Origin: Cristatella mucedo
Lineage: Eukaryota > Bryozoa > Phylactolaemata > Cristatellidae
Direction: 5' to 3'
Assembly (NCBI GenBank): GCA_009760855.2
Contig: WPIO01000055.1
Location: forward strand, 1,040,001 to 1,104,000
Length of the DNA stretch: 64,000 bases
Position numbers and translations under genes: made by a program. Shown one piece after another: positions 11,611 to 22,805 of this stretch. Numbering within the stretch: the first letter of the stretch is position 1; every line of letters begins with the position of its first letter. Under the pieces are notes generated by a model. It had not been told where the DNA came from. It made no database searches and was given only the letters and a program-made list of their open reading frames with translations.

Positions 11611-11954
11611 GACGGATAGACGATTGGTAGCACGAGTAAGAGACGCTGGGGTGGGGCTTGCCGGTAGAAAACCGAACCCTGGGCTACTAAAGCAGCAGTG
11701 AAAGCAGCGACAATGAGCAATGCGGAATGAGGAGAGTTCGCGGCGGAACCGTGCGAGGCCGCGTCGGTGTATGTCGTCGCCAAGTCAGGCCGTCCAGTCG
11801 GTGGCCGGACGCCGCACAGCCGCCGCCCGGTAAGCTACCGCAGAGATAGCAGAGTGTTGGACCAGTGGCCGCAGTAGCGGCGGCCGAGCAGCCCGGCTGA
11901 GAGGCGGTGGCGGAGCAGCGGCGGCAGATGGCTCGCCCGAGGGCAAGCCTCAGA

Positions 11955-12010
11955 AAAGAGAGACAGAGACAGAGAGAGACGGGGAGAGACAGAGAGAGAC
12001 AGAGAGAAAC

Positions 12011-12042
<32 letters not shown>

Positions 12043-12120
12043 TGAGAGTGAGAGAGCGAGAGAGAGAGACGGAGAGGGAGAGAGATGGAGGAAGGAAGAG
12101 GGAGATAGAGGTAGAGAGAG

Positions 12121-12218
<98 letters not shown>

Positions 12219-12478
12219 GAGAGTGAGAGTGAGAGTGAGAGAGAGAGAGAGTGAGAGGGAGAGGTGAGAGAGAGTGAGCGAGAAAGTGGGGAGAGAGACA
12301 GGTGAGAGATAAGGTGAGAGAGAGTGAGAGAAAGGGAGAGAGAGAGAGAGAGGTGAGGAAGAAGGTGAGAGGGAGATAAAGGGAGAGAGAGAGAAGGTGA
12401 GAAAGAGAAAGAGAGGGGAAAGGTGAGAGAGAAAGGGATGAGAGAGAGAGGAAGAGAGAAGGTGAGAAAGAGAGAGCT
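11955..12478 (+). repeat. long (GA)n polypurine tract
   Basis: About 520 bases almost purely purine on the plus strand, with a pure GA core at about 12,125-12,214 and GAGAGT, GAAAGG variants around it. Serine/leucine-rich frames on the minus strand are products of the repeat. Confidence 0.95.
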
Positions 12479-12551
12479 TCACGCATGCTCGGTAATGCAC
12501 CCAATTTCACAAGCACAGCTCCTGATTATGAATAATAATAATAATAATAAT

Positions 12552-12672
12552 ACGCTGTCCAGCGGTTAAGGTACTCGCCCTGAACAAGGTCTGGCTTAGG
12601 TAGTGGGCTCGAGCCCCGAGGCGCCTGAATAGAGATTAAATTCTCTTGGGGCGCTATACAAATGAATTACGT
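12552..12672 (+). mobile_element. SINE-A copy with 11-bp internal deletion
   Basis: The A-box region (CCAGCGGTTAAGGTACTCGC) and B box (GGGCTCGAGCCCC) are intact. CCCCGAGG is joined directly to CGCCTGAATAG, so CATATGTGAAG of the other copies is missing. An AAT tract lies immediately upstream. Confidence 0.85.
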
Positions 12673-12687
12673 CTACATTCATATTTA

Positions 12688-12835
12688 TTTTTATAACGCC
12701 CTCTGAGAACAATGTCCTTCTAGGCGCTTCACATTTGCGCAAAGGAAAGCGCGATCGAATGGCCAACGGTGACATGCACAATGTCAACAAGCACAATATG
12801 GTTAGAGGTGACATGCATAGGGCGATGCCGAAGGA
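12688..12835 (-). mobile_element. LINE-A 3' UTR and tail
   Basis: Minus strand: ACGCCCTCTGAGAAC, CTTCTAGGCGCTTCACATTT, then GCGATCGAATGG and GTGACATGCACA blocks. All align with the 3' UTR at 56,880-57,020. Confidence 0.8.
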
Positions 12836-13029
12836 TGGGTACGATCGGGTGAACACGATCGACAGTGTGAACGACGAAGTCCACCGGAGCCGCGCGGCGG
12901 CGCGGGCGCAGAGCGCAGCTCTGAGTGGGTGCGCGTACGTAGATACGCCGATATGCGACGTGTAGCTATGCGTATGTGGATGCGCGGATGAATTTATTCT
13001 TGGACTCCGCCAGCAGCCCCCCCCCCCAG

Positions 13030-14235
13030 AGCTAAGTGCGTCGGGGCGTCCGCAGCTCAGTCTGCGCATGCGCACAAGCCCCGAGGCCGACGTCCGCATA
13101 CGTCACGGCGCTCGCGTCCTCGGCGGCTTCGGCTGCGTCCGCGCGGCAGCCGCTGCCGGAGCCCTCGGTTTGGGGCGAGGCTGGGCTCCGGCGGCGGCGG
13201 CCGCCGCCCTTTTTTGCGCAGCGCGCGCACGCACTGAGCGGCCGCCGAAAACAAAAGCGCAGCGGGTACGGCCGCCAGCTACTCAGCTTGGATAAACAAT
13301 GCGGTGAGCGAAGTGCAAACAGCGCGTCGGAACACACCGGGGAGGTGCACTGACTGTGGCGGGCTGCCGGCCCAGCCGCGTTCGTCGCCCTCAGCCGGCC
13401 TGGCCCTGAGTTGACCCCACAGTCTCCCCCCCCCCACCCCACCCTCCAAAGGGTGGAGGACCGCCGTTCGCACAGTCGGCCGCCGCTGCCCAGTCAGGAG
13501 CAGCCTCCTTTCAATCATTTGTGTTATTTACACAAAAGCGGGTTTATCGCCCCAACGCCGTAGGACCGCCCCCTGGATTTATTACGTCGATGGCCGCTTC
13601 GTGACCCGGACGCAGCACGCGCGCGCGCGCGCGCACGTCTACGCCAGCGCCTCAGTCGGCGGTAAGCTGGGGTCAGGTGTCGCGGGTACTGTCCGTACTT
13701 CCGCTGGCCTGCAGGCGCAGACGGCGGACCACTGCGCAGCCCGAGTCCGCTGTCGCCGCCACCGGGATTGTCGCCGTTTTTAGCGCAGCCGCGACCGAAG
13801 CTCTCGCCTAAGAAGCCGGCCGTATTTGTCGGGTGCGCGCTCTTCTCGAGCGCCAGCCGCCACCGCGAAGAGCCATTTTGCCGATCCGGCGGCGTCTGCC
13901 GAGGTGAGGCCGCCGCCGCCGCTCCTCCGGTCCGACCGGCACGCCCGGATAGCGGCCCGGCCCACGGAGCCGCTCCGTCGGGTCGTTCCTCCGGCGCTGC
14001 TCCGGCATCGGCCCGATAGCCTCGAAGGCGTTTGAAGTAGGTTTCATGGGTGGGGGCTCAGGTAGAGCTCAGCGGCTCCCCACGCGGCGGCGGGCAGGCT
14101 ACCGAGTAGTTTGTACGGCTGCTGCTGCAGCTGAGCCTGACGATCGTCGGCCGGCCACCGAGATTAGGATTAGACCGCTGCTGTGTTTCGTTGCGCAGAG
14201 GCTGCAGCCGATCCGCCGCGGCCGCCGCGTTGTCA
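13030..14235. promoter_or_regulatory. CpG island, probable promoter region
   Basis: About 1.2 kb of GC-rich DNA dense in CpG, containing GCGC-rich runs, an NRF-1-type palindrome (13,063-13,074) and an ACGTCAC CRE-like half site (13,100-13,106). Long overlapping frames on both strands (Arg/Ala/Pro-rich) reflect composition. It lies 8.5 kb upstream of the only recognised gene and could be its promoter or that of a divergent gene outside view. No transcript start can be assigned from sequence alone. Confidence 0.45.
13063..13074. promoter_or_regulatory. NRF-1-type palindromic site
   Basis: TGCGCATGCGCA matches the known NRF-1 consensus (YGCGCAYGCGCR) exactly and sits inside the CpG island. Such sites are typical of CpG-island promoters; function here is inferred. 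Confidence 0.4.
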
Positions 14236-14355
14236 TTGAGCATGCTACCACTAACTAGCTGCGCGATTTCGCTGTGCTGCTTTTGCAGCTAGCGTGAAGT
14301 GCCGAGAAAGAGATTTCAGTTCTCCGGGGCGCTATAACGAATGTAATATTATTAT
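14235..14355 (+). mobile_element. LINE-A 3' end
   Basis: It contains GAGCATGCTACCACTAACTA, then the tail GTGAAGTGCC, GAAAGAGATTTCAGTTCTCC, GGGGCGCTATAACGAATG and ATTATTATT. It closes the CpG-rich region. Confidence 0.7.
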
Positions 14356-15614
14356 TGCGCTGTTTTCGCGGTAGCCCCTAGCCACAGTGTCGAAGTGACG
14401 CAGCACGAAGCGTTTCCGGAATACCAGGGACGGCTTGTAGAACTCACGGGGTCCCCTCGTGTTCTTTGAGCAGCCAACTAACTGGGGCAGCTTGTGCGAC
14501 AAGGACGTGGGGGCTGCCTGCCTGCCTGGCCACGACTTTGGGACATTCTCGGAGCCAGGTGGCGCTGCTTTCGCGTGGTGGCGTCACCCGACCCGCTCGG
14601 TAGTTTACTACCGATATTTATTACTTAACCTGCGGGCTGCACATGATATGTCAGTCCCAAATGCCACGACGCGGCTACGATAGGTCTTAATTGCAGCTTG
14701 GCCTAAGTCGGTGATTCTAGCGGTTTCTAGCGCTGCCACTCGAGCTGCTGCCTGTCTCCAGCACAGGCATGCTGCCGATACGTACAGCCAGTCGGCTGCA
14801 GCCAACCAGCCAGCCAGCCGGCACCCTTCGAGGCTGGGCTGCCTGCAGCCGGAGGCTCGCTAGCGATGACACCATTGGCTGCAGTAGTGCTGGGGCAGAG
14901 ATCCACAGCAGCCAGCCCCTGTCTCAGCTCTTAGTGGAGCAGTGAAGGGCCCACTTCCCTACGATCCTGGCCGAATGTTCCTGGAGTTCTGCGATGTGCT
15001 ATCCTTAATGGCCCAAGGCTTTCCACCTGGATGACTGATTGCTGCCACTCCTCTTCTGCCCCTGTAAGTAAGGCTGTTGTGTGAGCTGACCCTCACTGTT
15101 AGTCGACAAAGGGCCGACGTGGCACCTCGAGTCAGGGCCGATGGTGCATGTGAGTCTGGACCGTTAATTTAATGGGATTGTGTTTACTGGTTACTCACTG
15201 ATACATGGAGGCTGCCAAACCCAAGGTCCTCCACCCATCCTCCTTGGTCAAGCTCAATTGACTGGCTAATTGATATGGTTGGTGGGGCCCCTCCCCTACC
15301 CTAGGCCAGGCAGCATCAGCTGGACAGTCGGTGGTGTGCCATATGGGATGGGGGAATCAGGACGTTAGAAATCTGATTGGAGGGCTGCCACTGGCGGTTT
15401 GCTGGTCGGAGCTGTGCATGGTTCCTGTTCAGGACTGGCTAGGATGGGTCGGTAGCTGCCCCCCCCCTTCACGTCGGTAAGAGATCATACGTGGACCTTG
15501 ACCTTGTTTATATGTACCAGCTATCTATGTAGCTCAAAAGCCAGTTAGCAACTCACCACCAGCGACAGGGGGTGGAGGCATTGACTATCGTGTTTTACAT
15601 GGCCTTAATAGTAA
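14356..15614. other. unassigned DNA
   Basis: GC-moderate DNA, apparently single copy, with many CTGC/CAGC words. No interspersed repeat or supported exon is seen. Confidence 0.35.
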
Positions 15615-15725
15615 TGATAGCTAGACATTTCTATGGCACCCTTAAAGAACTCCACAATCTTTGTCTAGGCACTTTACATATGCTGTCAAGTAAGCATGTC
15701 AATTGGTTAGTGATAACATGATCAG
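15615..15725 (-). mobile_element. LINE-A 3' tail, diverged
   Basis: Minus-strand tail with GGCACCCTTAAAGAACTCCA, then TCTTTGTCTAGGCACTTTAC and ATATGCTGTCAAG, recognisably the LINE-A hairpin with several substitutions. It is the last LINE fragment before the gene territory. Confidence 0.65.
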
Positions 15726-16614
15726 TGTAAACTCAAATTTGCATCTCTGCATTGTACATGGGCGCCGTACATCTATGTTGGTAGGCTTGTTTGCCGGGCT
15801 GTAGGTTTCCTCGTTTTCCATCTGTTGACTCTATCGGTGCCTACTAGTCTGGCTGCTGCCACTTCCTGTCGGCCGGCTGCTGCCACACTTACCCATGCTA
15901 TGCCCTCACTGCTGCTTGCAGAGCAGTGTTGCCGGTGTCACTGAGAATATGCCTTAGGCGCTCGATTCACTTTAAGGTGGCCTGCTGCTGTTGGATTGAG
16001 ATTACGTTTGAGCCGTGTGTGTTAGCTTGGTAACAAAGCCGAGCCATTTTGATCTCGGCTGGGTGGACTGCCAGCCTTCTTTATCAGATGTTGCTGTGTC
16101 TGCTTGGCTTAAAGGCGAATCCACACTGGCAGTGCGGTCCGATCTGTGCCTGTGCTCCTGCACTTTGTCCACTGAGCCTGGTCCTGCTTCCTTACGGTTG
16201 ACCAACCAATGTGGCTTAGGGCTTCAGGTCCTGGAGGAGGAGGATGGTTATGGCCGTCGTTAAAGCCATTGCCACCAGGTGGTGCTTCGGTTGCAGTCGC
16301 CAGTGAACAGCTGCCTATGCCATAATGTCGACTGCTTGTCGAGGTAACCAGCTGCCTTCAAGTGTGACAGCTGCCCACGATCGCTGGCTTGAGCAATTGG
16401 CCTCGAGCAGAAATGACAACCGATATGTAGTGCTTGGCCTCAGTGAGGGATTCTGACCAGACGAAGGATCCCCCCATCCAGTTTGCATTCGCAGTATTGG
16501 CAATAGGTGGGCAAGTGACCTTTGCCGACCTGCTGTTGCCGGGGTTGTCAGCACATTCCTCGGTGCACCACAAACAGCTTTGTTTTCCCAAAATGGTCAG
16601 AGCAAGTCCGAGCC
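15726..16614. other. unassigned DNA
   Basis: No repeat or exon recognised. Open frames at 16,015-16,263 have no support. Confidence 0.35.
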
Positions 16615-17080
16615 TGCTCTCCCTCTCTTCTCCCTCTCTTCTCTCTCCCTCCTCTCCTTCTCTCCCTCTCTCTCCCTCTCCTCCTCCTCTCTTCTCTCTC
16701 CCTCTCCTCTCTCCTCCTTCCTCCTCTCCTCTCTCCTCCTCTCCTCTCCTCTTCCTCTCTTCTCTCCCTCCTCTCTCCTCTCCTCTCTCCTCCTCTCCTC
16801 TCTCCTCTCCCCTCCCTCTCTTCTCTCTCTCCTCTCTTCTCTCTTCCTCTCCTCTCCCCTCCCTCTCTCCTCTCTCTCCTCTCTCTCCTCTTTCTCCTCT
16901 CTCTCCTCTATTCTCTCTCATCTCTCCTCTCTCTTCTCTCTCTCTCTCTCATCTCCTCTCTCCTCTCTCTCTCTCATCTCCTCTCTCCTCTCTCTCTCTC
17001 TCTCTCCTCTCTCTCTCCTGTCTCTCTCTCTCCTCTCTCTCTCTCTCCTCTCTCTCCTCTCTCCTCTCTCTCTCTCTCGT
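16615..17080 (+). repeat. long (CT)n/(CCTCT)n polypyrimidine tract
   Basis: About 465 bases almost purely pyrimidine on the plus strand, moving from CCTCTC units to pure CT. Three overlapping Ser/Leu-rich frames are products of the repeat. It is opposite in strand sense to the GA tract at 11,955-12,478. Confidence 0.95.
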
Positions 17081-17694
<614 letters not shown>

Positions 17695-18099
17695 AGGTAG
17701 GCCTTGGGTGGCGAGCGATCCAACGTTGGATGAGCCCCAGTAGCACGGTCGCATGCACCCCTCTCTTGGTGCAAAAAAAAACGAGTTCCCTGGTGATTCA
17801 GCAGCCTCGTGTATTGAATATGTAATGGCAGATGAGCCTCGAGCAGCATTCACTTGCTTCTTTGGGGGGGCAGGGTGCTTGTTAAAGAATTGTATTGCCT
17901 GCTGCACGACCCTAGTGTGCTGTAAGACCCTGGGACTGTTGCAGTGTTTAACACTTGGTTGATGGGGGCATCAAGACGAGCCGGGCTGTCGCCTAGTCAC
18001 AGCAGCTAGCCGCTATTTGACCTCCCAACTGACTTCCCAGTAGCCGGTCTGGGCCCAGGCATCATCACCGGCGGTGTTTGTCTGCTCTGCCGTGGCCCG

Positions 18100-18142
18100 A
18101 ATTACCCGGCATTCCCAGGGCAGCTGGGAATGCCGGGTAATT
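18100..18142. repeat. perfect 18-bp inverted repeat
   Basis: The arm AATTACCCGGCATTCCCA (18,100-18,117) is followed by a 7-base spacer and its exact complement (18,125-18,142). No transposon family here explains it. Confidence 0.9.
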
Positions 18143-18607
18143 GGCCTGCTGCCTGAAGGGCAGTGCCTTGCTGCTCGGGTCGTCGGCTGGCTGGATTGCT
18201 GCCAGCTGTTGGCAGCCGGTTGCTGGGCTGCCCTGCTTCGAGCAGTGGCCGATGCCTGCAGCAGGAATTCGTGTCGCGGCCAGTTCGTGCCCGGCCGGCA
18301 GCTGCTGGCCGCGGCAGGGGAGGCTTTCCTGGAATGGCAGCCTCCATTTCCTGGAATGGCAGCCAGCCGAAGGAAGAGTTTGTGCTGGCCAGCCCACTCG
18401 AGGGCAATGCGCCCGGCTTGGCCCGCCCGGATGTGACAGCAGCTCTAAATCCGGGCCGGCTCGGCCCCGGGTTTCTTCTTCTCGGTCCTGCCTCGGTCCT
18501 TCATCCAAGGGAAGTCAGTCTGTCTGTTCGGTCGAGAGTTTGCTCTCCGTCCTGCTTCCGACTCTAGCCGCCGACCAGCTCGCGCGCCAGCACACTGGCC
18601 ACAAGCC
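18143..18607. promoter_or_regulatory. GC-rich possible promoter or 5' UTR region
   Basis: GC-rich with CCGG/GGCC words and open frames in several phases. The last 150 bases are pyrimidine-rich and end at an ATG in good context followed by a strong splice donor. This fits a promoter with a short first exon, but the evidence is composition and one donor only. Confidence 0.25.
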
Positions 18608-18620
18608 ATGGCAGCTGACG
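18608..18620 (+). other. candidate mini first coding exon
   Basis: GCCATGG starts a 13-base ATG GCA GCT GAC G followed by the donor GTAAGC at 18,621. It ends in phase 1. Acceptors that would keep frame with the exon at 22,806 exist at about 22,688-22,689 (after TTTACC) and 22,706-22,707. Joining would add residues before the Met at 22,806. This is a guess from splice signals, not an established exon. Confidence 0.15.
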
Positions 18621-18952
18621 GTAAGCTTGCCACGGCCACCGTCGCCGTCCAATGCATCCGCACCGATCTCAGCGATCGACGGCGACTGCTGTACTCACGA
18701 TAAAAAGAAGTCGGTTTGCGAGCCGCCTTTGCGGCCGAGCTAGCCTCGCTAGGGGCCCCTACCGAGCACAGAGAGCTTCGACGGTGCCCTGCGGTCTGCC
18801 TTTGTCGACGGCTGTCAACAAGTCGTTAAACCTCTCGTGCGACACAGTGTGTGTGTGGCGTAAACATCCGGTTTCCATCGCTAGCATGCTCTTATGTTGT
18901 CCTATAAGCAGGGACTTAGCCCATCATGCCCTTAGCTATTCCTTTCAAAGCG

Positions 18953-19105
18953 ACGAAGCCTTTGGATCTCAGGCGTAGGTGATCGCTCTTTGCAACCAGG
19001 GCCGTGGGTTCGATTCCTTCAGCAGACAGTCCTTTATTGCCCACTGCAAGCAGGGTGATAGAAGCCGAGGCTCTACTGCTGCTGTGTATGGCTAAATGAG
19101 TCGGT
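18953..19105 (+). mobile_element. SINE-B-like copy, diverged
   Basis: The B box GTGGGTTCGATTCC is followed by CCCACTGCAAGCAGGGTGAT, AGGCTC and an AAATGAG-like end, the same order as other SINE-B copies. The head is poorly conserved. Confidence 0.6.
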
Positions 19106-21094
19106 CGGCTGATCAACCGACCTTTACAGTGATGAATACTTACCCATGAATGCAGCTTTGATTGGTGATGCGTTTGATCCTCACTTCGGCTGGTCTTTAC
19201 CAGTCGGTCTTGGTGAACACTGAGACCGATATTGTGCTTCACCCTGGCCCACATTGGTCTTTGTCAGGGCTGCCTCGGTATGATGGCTTGTGCACCAAAG
19301 ACGACGCAGGGCCGAGAATGAACCGACCGTGCAAACCCACCTCAGCGAATGCTTGCGCATGTGGCCGTCCTTCACTTGCCACGCGGCTCTGTTCTTGCAA
19401 CCCACGTCCTGATGGACTGACGAGCCATCGAATTCACTTGGTCTAAGCTCAGCCAGCTGCTTGCGGAATATGACTCGCGGTCGTCGTGCCAGTGAGGCAT
19501 TTGAGCACTGCTGCAATTCGGTGCCATCGGATAGCCTTTAAACGGTCGCTCGGGCTGCAGACCCGAGCCCGACCGAGAAATAGATGCCTCCTCCCATTTC
19601 TCGATTCATTATGGCTCCTATTGCTTCAAATCTGTCCTGCAGCTAATGGCTCAAGTTGCCATCGTCGAGCTAAAGCAGACAAGGTGCAGCCATTAGAGTA
19701 GCTAAAACCACACATTAAGTCAGACATGCCATGCCTAGCAGAGGACCGCTCTCCCTTTGCAGATTTAGAGAGTCGATTTAGAATGTCTATATAGTCACCT
19801 GATCACTTCGCAGATACTCCTATTGGTTGCCCCGGCAGCGACCCCGGCAGAGGCCCTGGCCAGAGTTGAAGGTACCACCTATCGATCGGCCACAAGCTGC
19901 TTGTACTTTGCTGCCCAGGTGCTGAGCTCGAGTGTGCAGCTGTCCAGGTCTTTATTGCCTGCTTTAGTCCATGTAAGCTGTTCAAAGCCACCGAGACTGT
20001 TCTGCAGCTTTGGAGGTGAGGCCCATTGTAATAGTCACTCCTAATCGTTTCCCATTAGTGTTGTTTCGTTCCAAATGCATTGGCAATGTGTCGGTATTCA
20101 TTAAGAATGACTTCACGATGCATATTGGCATTAGACAGTGTCGACAGTCTCGAGCTGGGTGATTCGCCGTGGACGATAACCCGGTCGATAGATACGTGAC
20201 AAATGTAGTGGATGAGTCTGGCTTCCTCCTGCACGTGCTAGAATCTCGGGCATTGTGCATGAATAGTTATCGACCGAAGTGCCCCCTTCCCGCTGAGTGA
20301 GACTGGCTCAGAAGTGCTAGGAGAGGTTGCATCTGCTATTTTTTACAGCACACGACAGAAACTGCTTGGCCGGCAGCTGGTGCTAGCCGGGTTCCCACAA
20401 TCATTCAGGTTAGCTGTCGGTGGCTGAAACGCCTAGTGAGTTGGGGTAACCATGGCCTAATTAAGGTGACCTTGCAATTCGACCTTGGCCTCCCTAGCAA
20501 GGGAAGCCTCAGCTCATTGTTCCGGCTCAATGAGTGTCGTGAGATTATCATGCCATTGCTGGTCGCTAGCTGACCTGCAGTGGCACAGCATGTTTTTGCC
20601 CTAGCCCTCTTGTTCTTCTTCGGGCTGATGGGAGAGCCACTCGAGCTCACGCCGGCTCAGGTGAGCTTCGAGGCAATGCTGCTGCTGCAGTGCAGGTGCT
20701 GCTACCGGGCTCGTTGCCGGGCTGCTTGCCAGTCGTTGCCACGGTCCAGGCATCAGGTGCGAGGCTGCCGGCCTACTCTTGGCCGGTGTGCTGCTGCCAG
20801 TGCCCCCGACGAACCCTAAGGGCTGACGGTACTTCCGGTCCATTCGCACGGTCGGCCATTAGCTGGCTCGACTGGTGACTGGGAGTCACGAGTTGAGGAG
20901 CACTGCCACCGGGCTGGGGAGTTTATCGATCGCTGCAGGCTAAGGTGCGCAGCAGTGCAATGAGTGGCAATGTGGACTCGGCTGTGCCAGTGAAGCCTGC
21001 TCTGTCTGCTTTGGCCGTTTGCTTCCTGATCGTAGTGGCTACGAAATCGGCGCGGCTGCTTACGCAGACGGCAAGGCGACGCTAGCAATCTGGC
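19106..21094. other. unassigned DNA, repeat-poor
   Basis: Two kilobases with no LINE, SINE or microsatellite that I can recognise, and no supported exon. It is likely intron or upstream regulatory sequence of the gene at 22,806. Confidence 0.35.
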
Positions 21095-21175
21095 TGTGCT
21101 GATGGTGGTGCCCTCTACTGGTTTCCAGTCTGTCTTTGCTGGTAGTGGTGCCCTCTACTGCTTTCCAGATCTCAG
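21095..21175 (+). repeat. two-copy tandem duplication of about 40 bp
   Basis: The block GTGGTGCCCTCTACTG with TTTCCAG occurs twice in a row with few differences and no transposon hallmarks. Confidence 0.75.
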
Positions 21176-21371
21176 TAGTGTCCAGCCATCAGCCAGAATG
21201 AACGTTAAGTTTGCCTGTGCCCGTGGTTCTTCCTAGTTCCAGAATGGTAGTTGTTCCTCGTCCAAGGATAAAACTCGGAAGTGTAGCATTTCATCCTCAA
21301 TTGACAGGAACTGGAGTATGAGAACTGCTTAGTTTCTACAGTGCCTCAAGGGAACTGCATCTGTATGTAGG

Positions 21372-21545
21372 TAAATAAATAAATAAGTAAATCCTAGCTG
21401 ATTAAACAGCCCTCTTTTTGTATAGCAACAGAAGAGCCTTTCCAGCTATCACCACCGCTTGCAGTGGCGATAAAGGACCGCCCACCGCAGGAATTGAGCA
21501 CACGACCTCGGGACCGAGGTCGTGAAAGCAACCACCTTACCTAGT
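21372..21545 (-). mobile_element. SINE-B copy
   Basis: An AAAT tail at 21,372-21,390, then CCTAGCTGATTAAACAGCC, the GCTTGCAGTGGCGATAAAGG block and the B box. CACGACCTCGG pairs with its complement across a 2-base spacer. The extreme head is missing. Confidence 0.85.
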
Positions 21546-21559
21546 GTTTGCTTGTGCCA

Positions 21560-21618
21560 AAGCGCTTGAGCCCACGATCTCGATCTTTAAAACTAGTACC
21601 TTACCCCTGGTCAAACTA
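21560..21618 (-). mobile_element. SINE-A head fragment
   Basis: Minus-strand tRNA-like head: GCGCTTGAGCCCACGA, then TACCTTACCCCTGGTCAAAC. There is no tail. It abuts the SINE-B copy. Confidence 0.45.
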
Positions 21619-21943
21619 GAAATGTATTCATACACAGATACATCGCAGCTGTCAATCAACAGCAGGGTAGAAAAATGGCTGGGACTGCATCCGGTTGAAC
21701 TCGCCGCAATAAATCGATGCTGTCGTGCTGGTTTCGTGCAGTAACCCCCTTGGATCTCATGCAAGCTGTCAATGTGCATCAGAAATCCTTCAAGCTCTGG
21801 GAATTTGGTATGCATATGATTCTGCTCTTGGGCTCGAGGGGGCATACGGTTTTTCGATGTACACGGGCTGCAGGTGACCTGCACTGGCAGAGCAGTAACA
21901 GCTTTGGGCGTGGCCAACGTCCAGTGGTATCGGATGCCTCCTG

Positions 21944-22105
21944 ATCGTGCATCATTAGCCCACGGGTAGGCCACTCATTCTTTACGACGCTGGGCTCGTG
22001 GGTTCGAATCCTGAGGTTTGGTGATTCATCGTTGACAGCCAAAAGCAGTAGTGATACCCGCGAAGGTTCTTCTGCAGCTATATGTAAATATGAAGTTGTT
22101 AAATC
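21944..22105 (+). mobile_element. SINE-B-like copy, second subfamily
   Basis: The B box GTGGGTTCGAATCC is followed by a GGTGATTCAT block, CGCGAAGGTTCTTCTGCAGC and GTTAAATCAGCTAACC. It resembles the copy at 37,840 more than the main SINE-B group. Confidence 0.65.
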
Positions 22106-22805
22106 AGCTAACCTTGGCCGTGTCTGGCGATGGCAGACAGGCGGTCTGGGCTGGCCAATCTGTTATCAAGTGCTAGCTTGCTAGACTACCTGGTGCAGCA
22201 GCGGCAGCTGATGGGCTGCATCAGGATCGCCATTAGTTGTTGACTACATGCTTGATCGGGCGATAAGTTTCGAGGAAAGTTTGCATACTAGCTTAGGTGC
22301 CAAGGTGTGTGCTGGGATGATGAAAGATGCCGATCTAGCTGCCTGCTGACCAGTGATGCTGTGGCGTGTCGTGACTGCACCGGTGCTGTGGTGCTTCGTG
22401 AGCTGTGGCACGAACTGCCGGTGGAGGCAATCCTTCGTCGTCGACGGCCTCAGCTCGAGCTTCTGATCGTATTGGCTGTCGTGGTATGCAACCATTGATA
22501 TCACAGCTGACGGCAATGAGCTGATCAGATAAAAGCCAGATTTCAGTCGCAAGGGTAAAGTGCATGCTGCTGTTGCAAGTCACTTTTAAAGTACACCTGC
22601 CTGCAGCCCGAAGCAGGATTGCCGTGTTGGCATTCTTTTGGCTGCCAGCGCCAGTGCTTAGAAATAATGGCTTCGGCCGTGTTTACCAGTCTGCTGCCCC
22701 ATTCAAGGGCCCTTCATTGACGAGCCTTTCGGACTGGCTGGCTGCGTATTGACCTGCTCTAGCGAGTCAGTAAATGCAACCCGTTGCAGCTGCCGCAGCC
22801 GATCC
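22106..22805. other. sequence upstream of the gene exon
   Basis: No repeat found. The frame of the downstream exon stays open back to 22,668, where it is preceded by TAA at 22,665. An acceptor could therefore lie between 22,668 and 22,805, or the whole stretch could be 5' UTR. Confidence 0.35.

Noticed and set aside
11835-12516. Long Ser/Leu-rich and Arg/Glu-rich open frames over GA and CT tracts (also 16,358-17,224 and 37,884-38,906)
   Set aside because: They are read directly from dinucleotide or tetranucleotide repeats in several frames and both strands; no independent coding signal.
13032-14258. Arg/Ala/Pro-rich frames in the CpG island
   Set aside because: Low stop-codon density from high GC; frames overlap on both strands.
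18074-18743. Long overlapping frames in the GC-rich stretch (up to 200 codons)
   Set aside because: Several phases are open at once on both strands, a composition effect; no domain.
22749-22805. Start of the gene at the TTG upstream of 22,806
   Set aside because: Non-ATG initiation is unlikely here; the first ATG in frame is 22,806 and the open frame upstream can be intron or 5' UTR.
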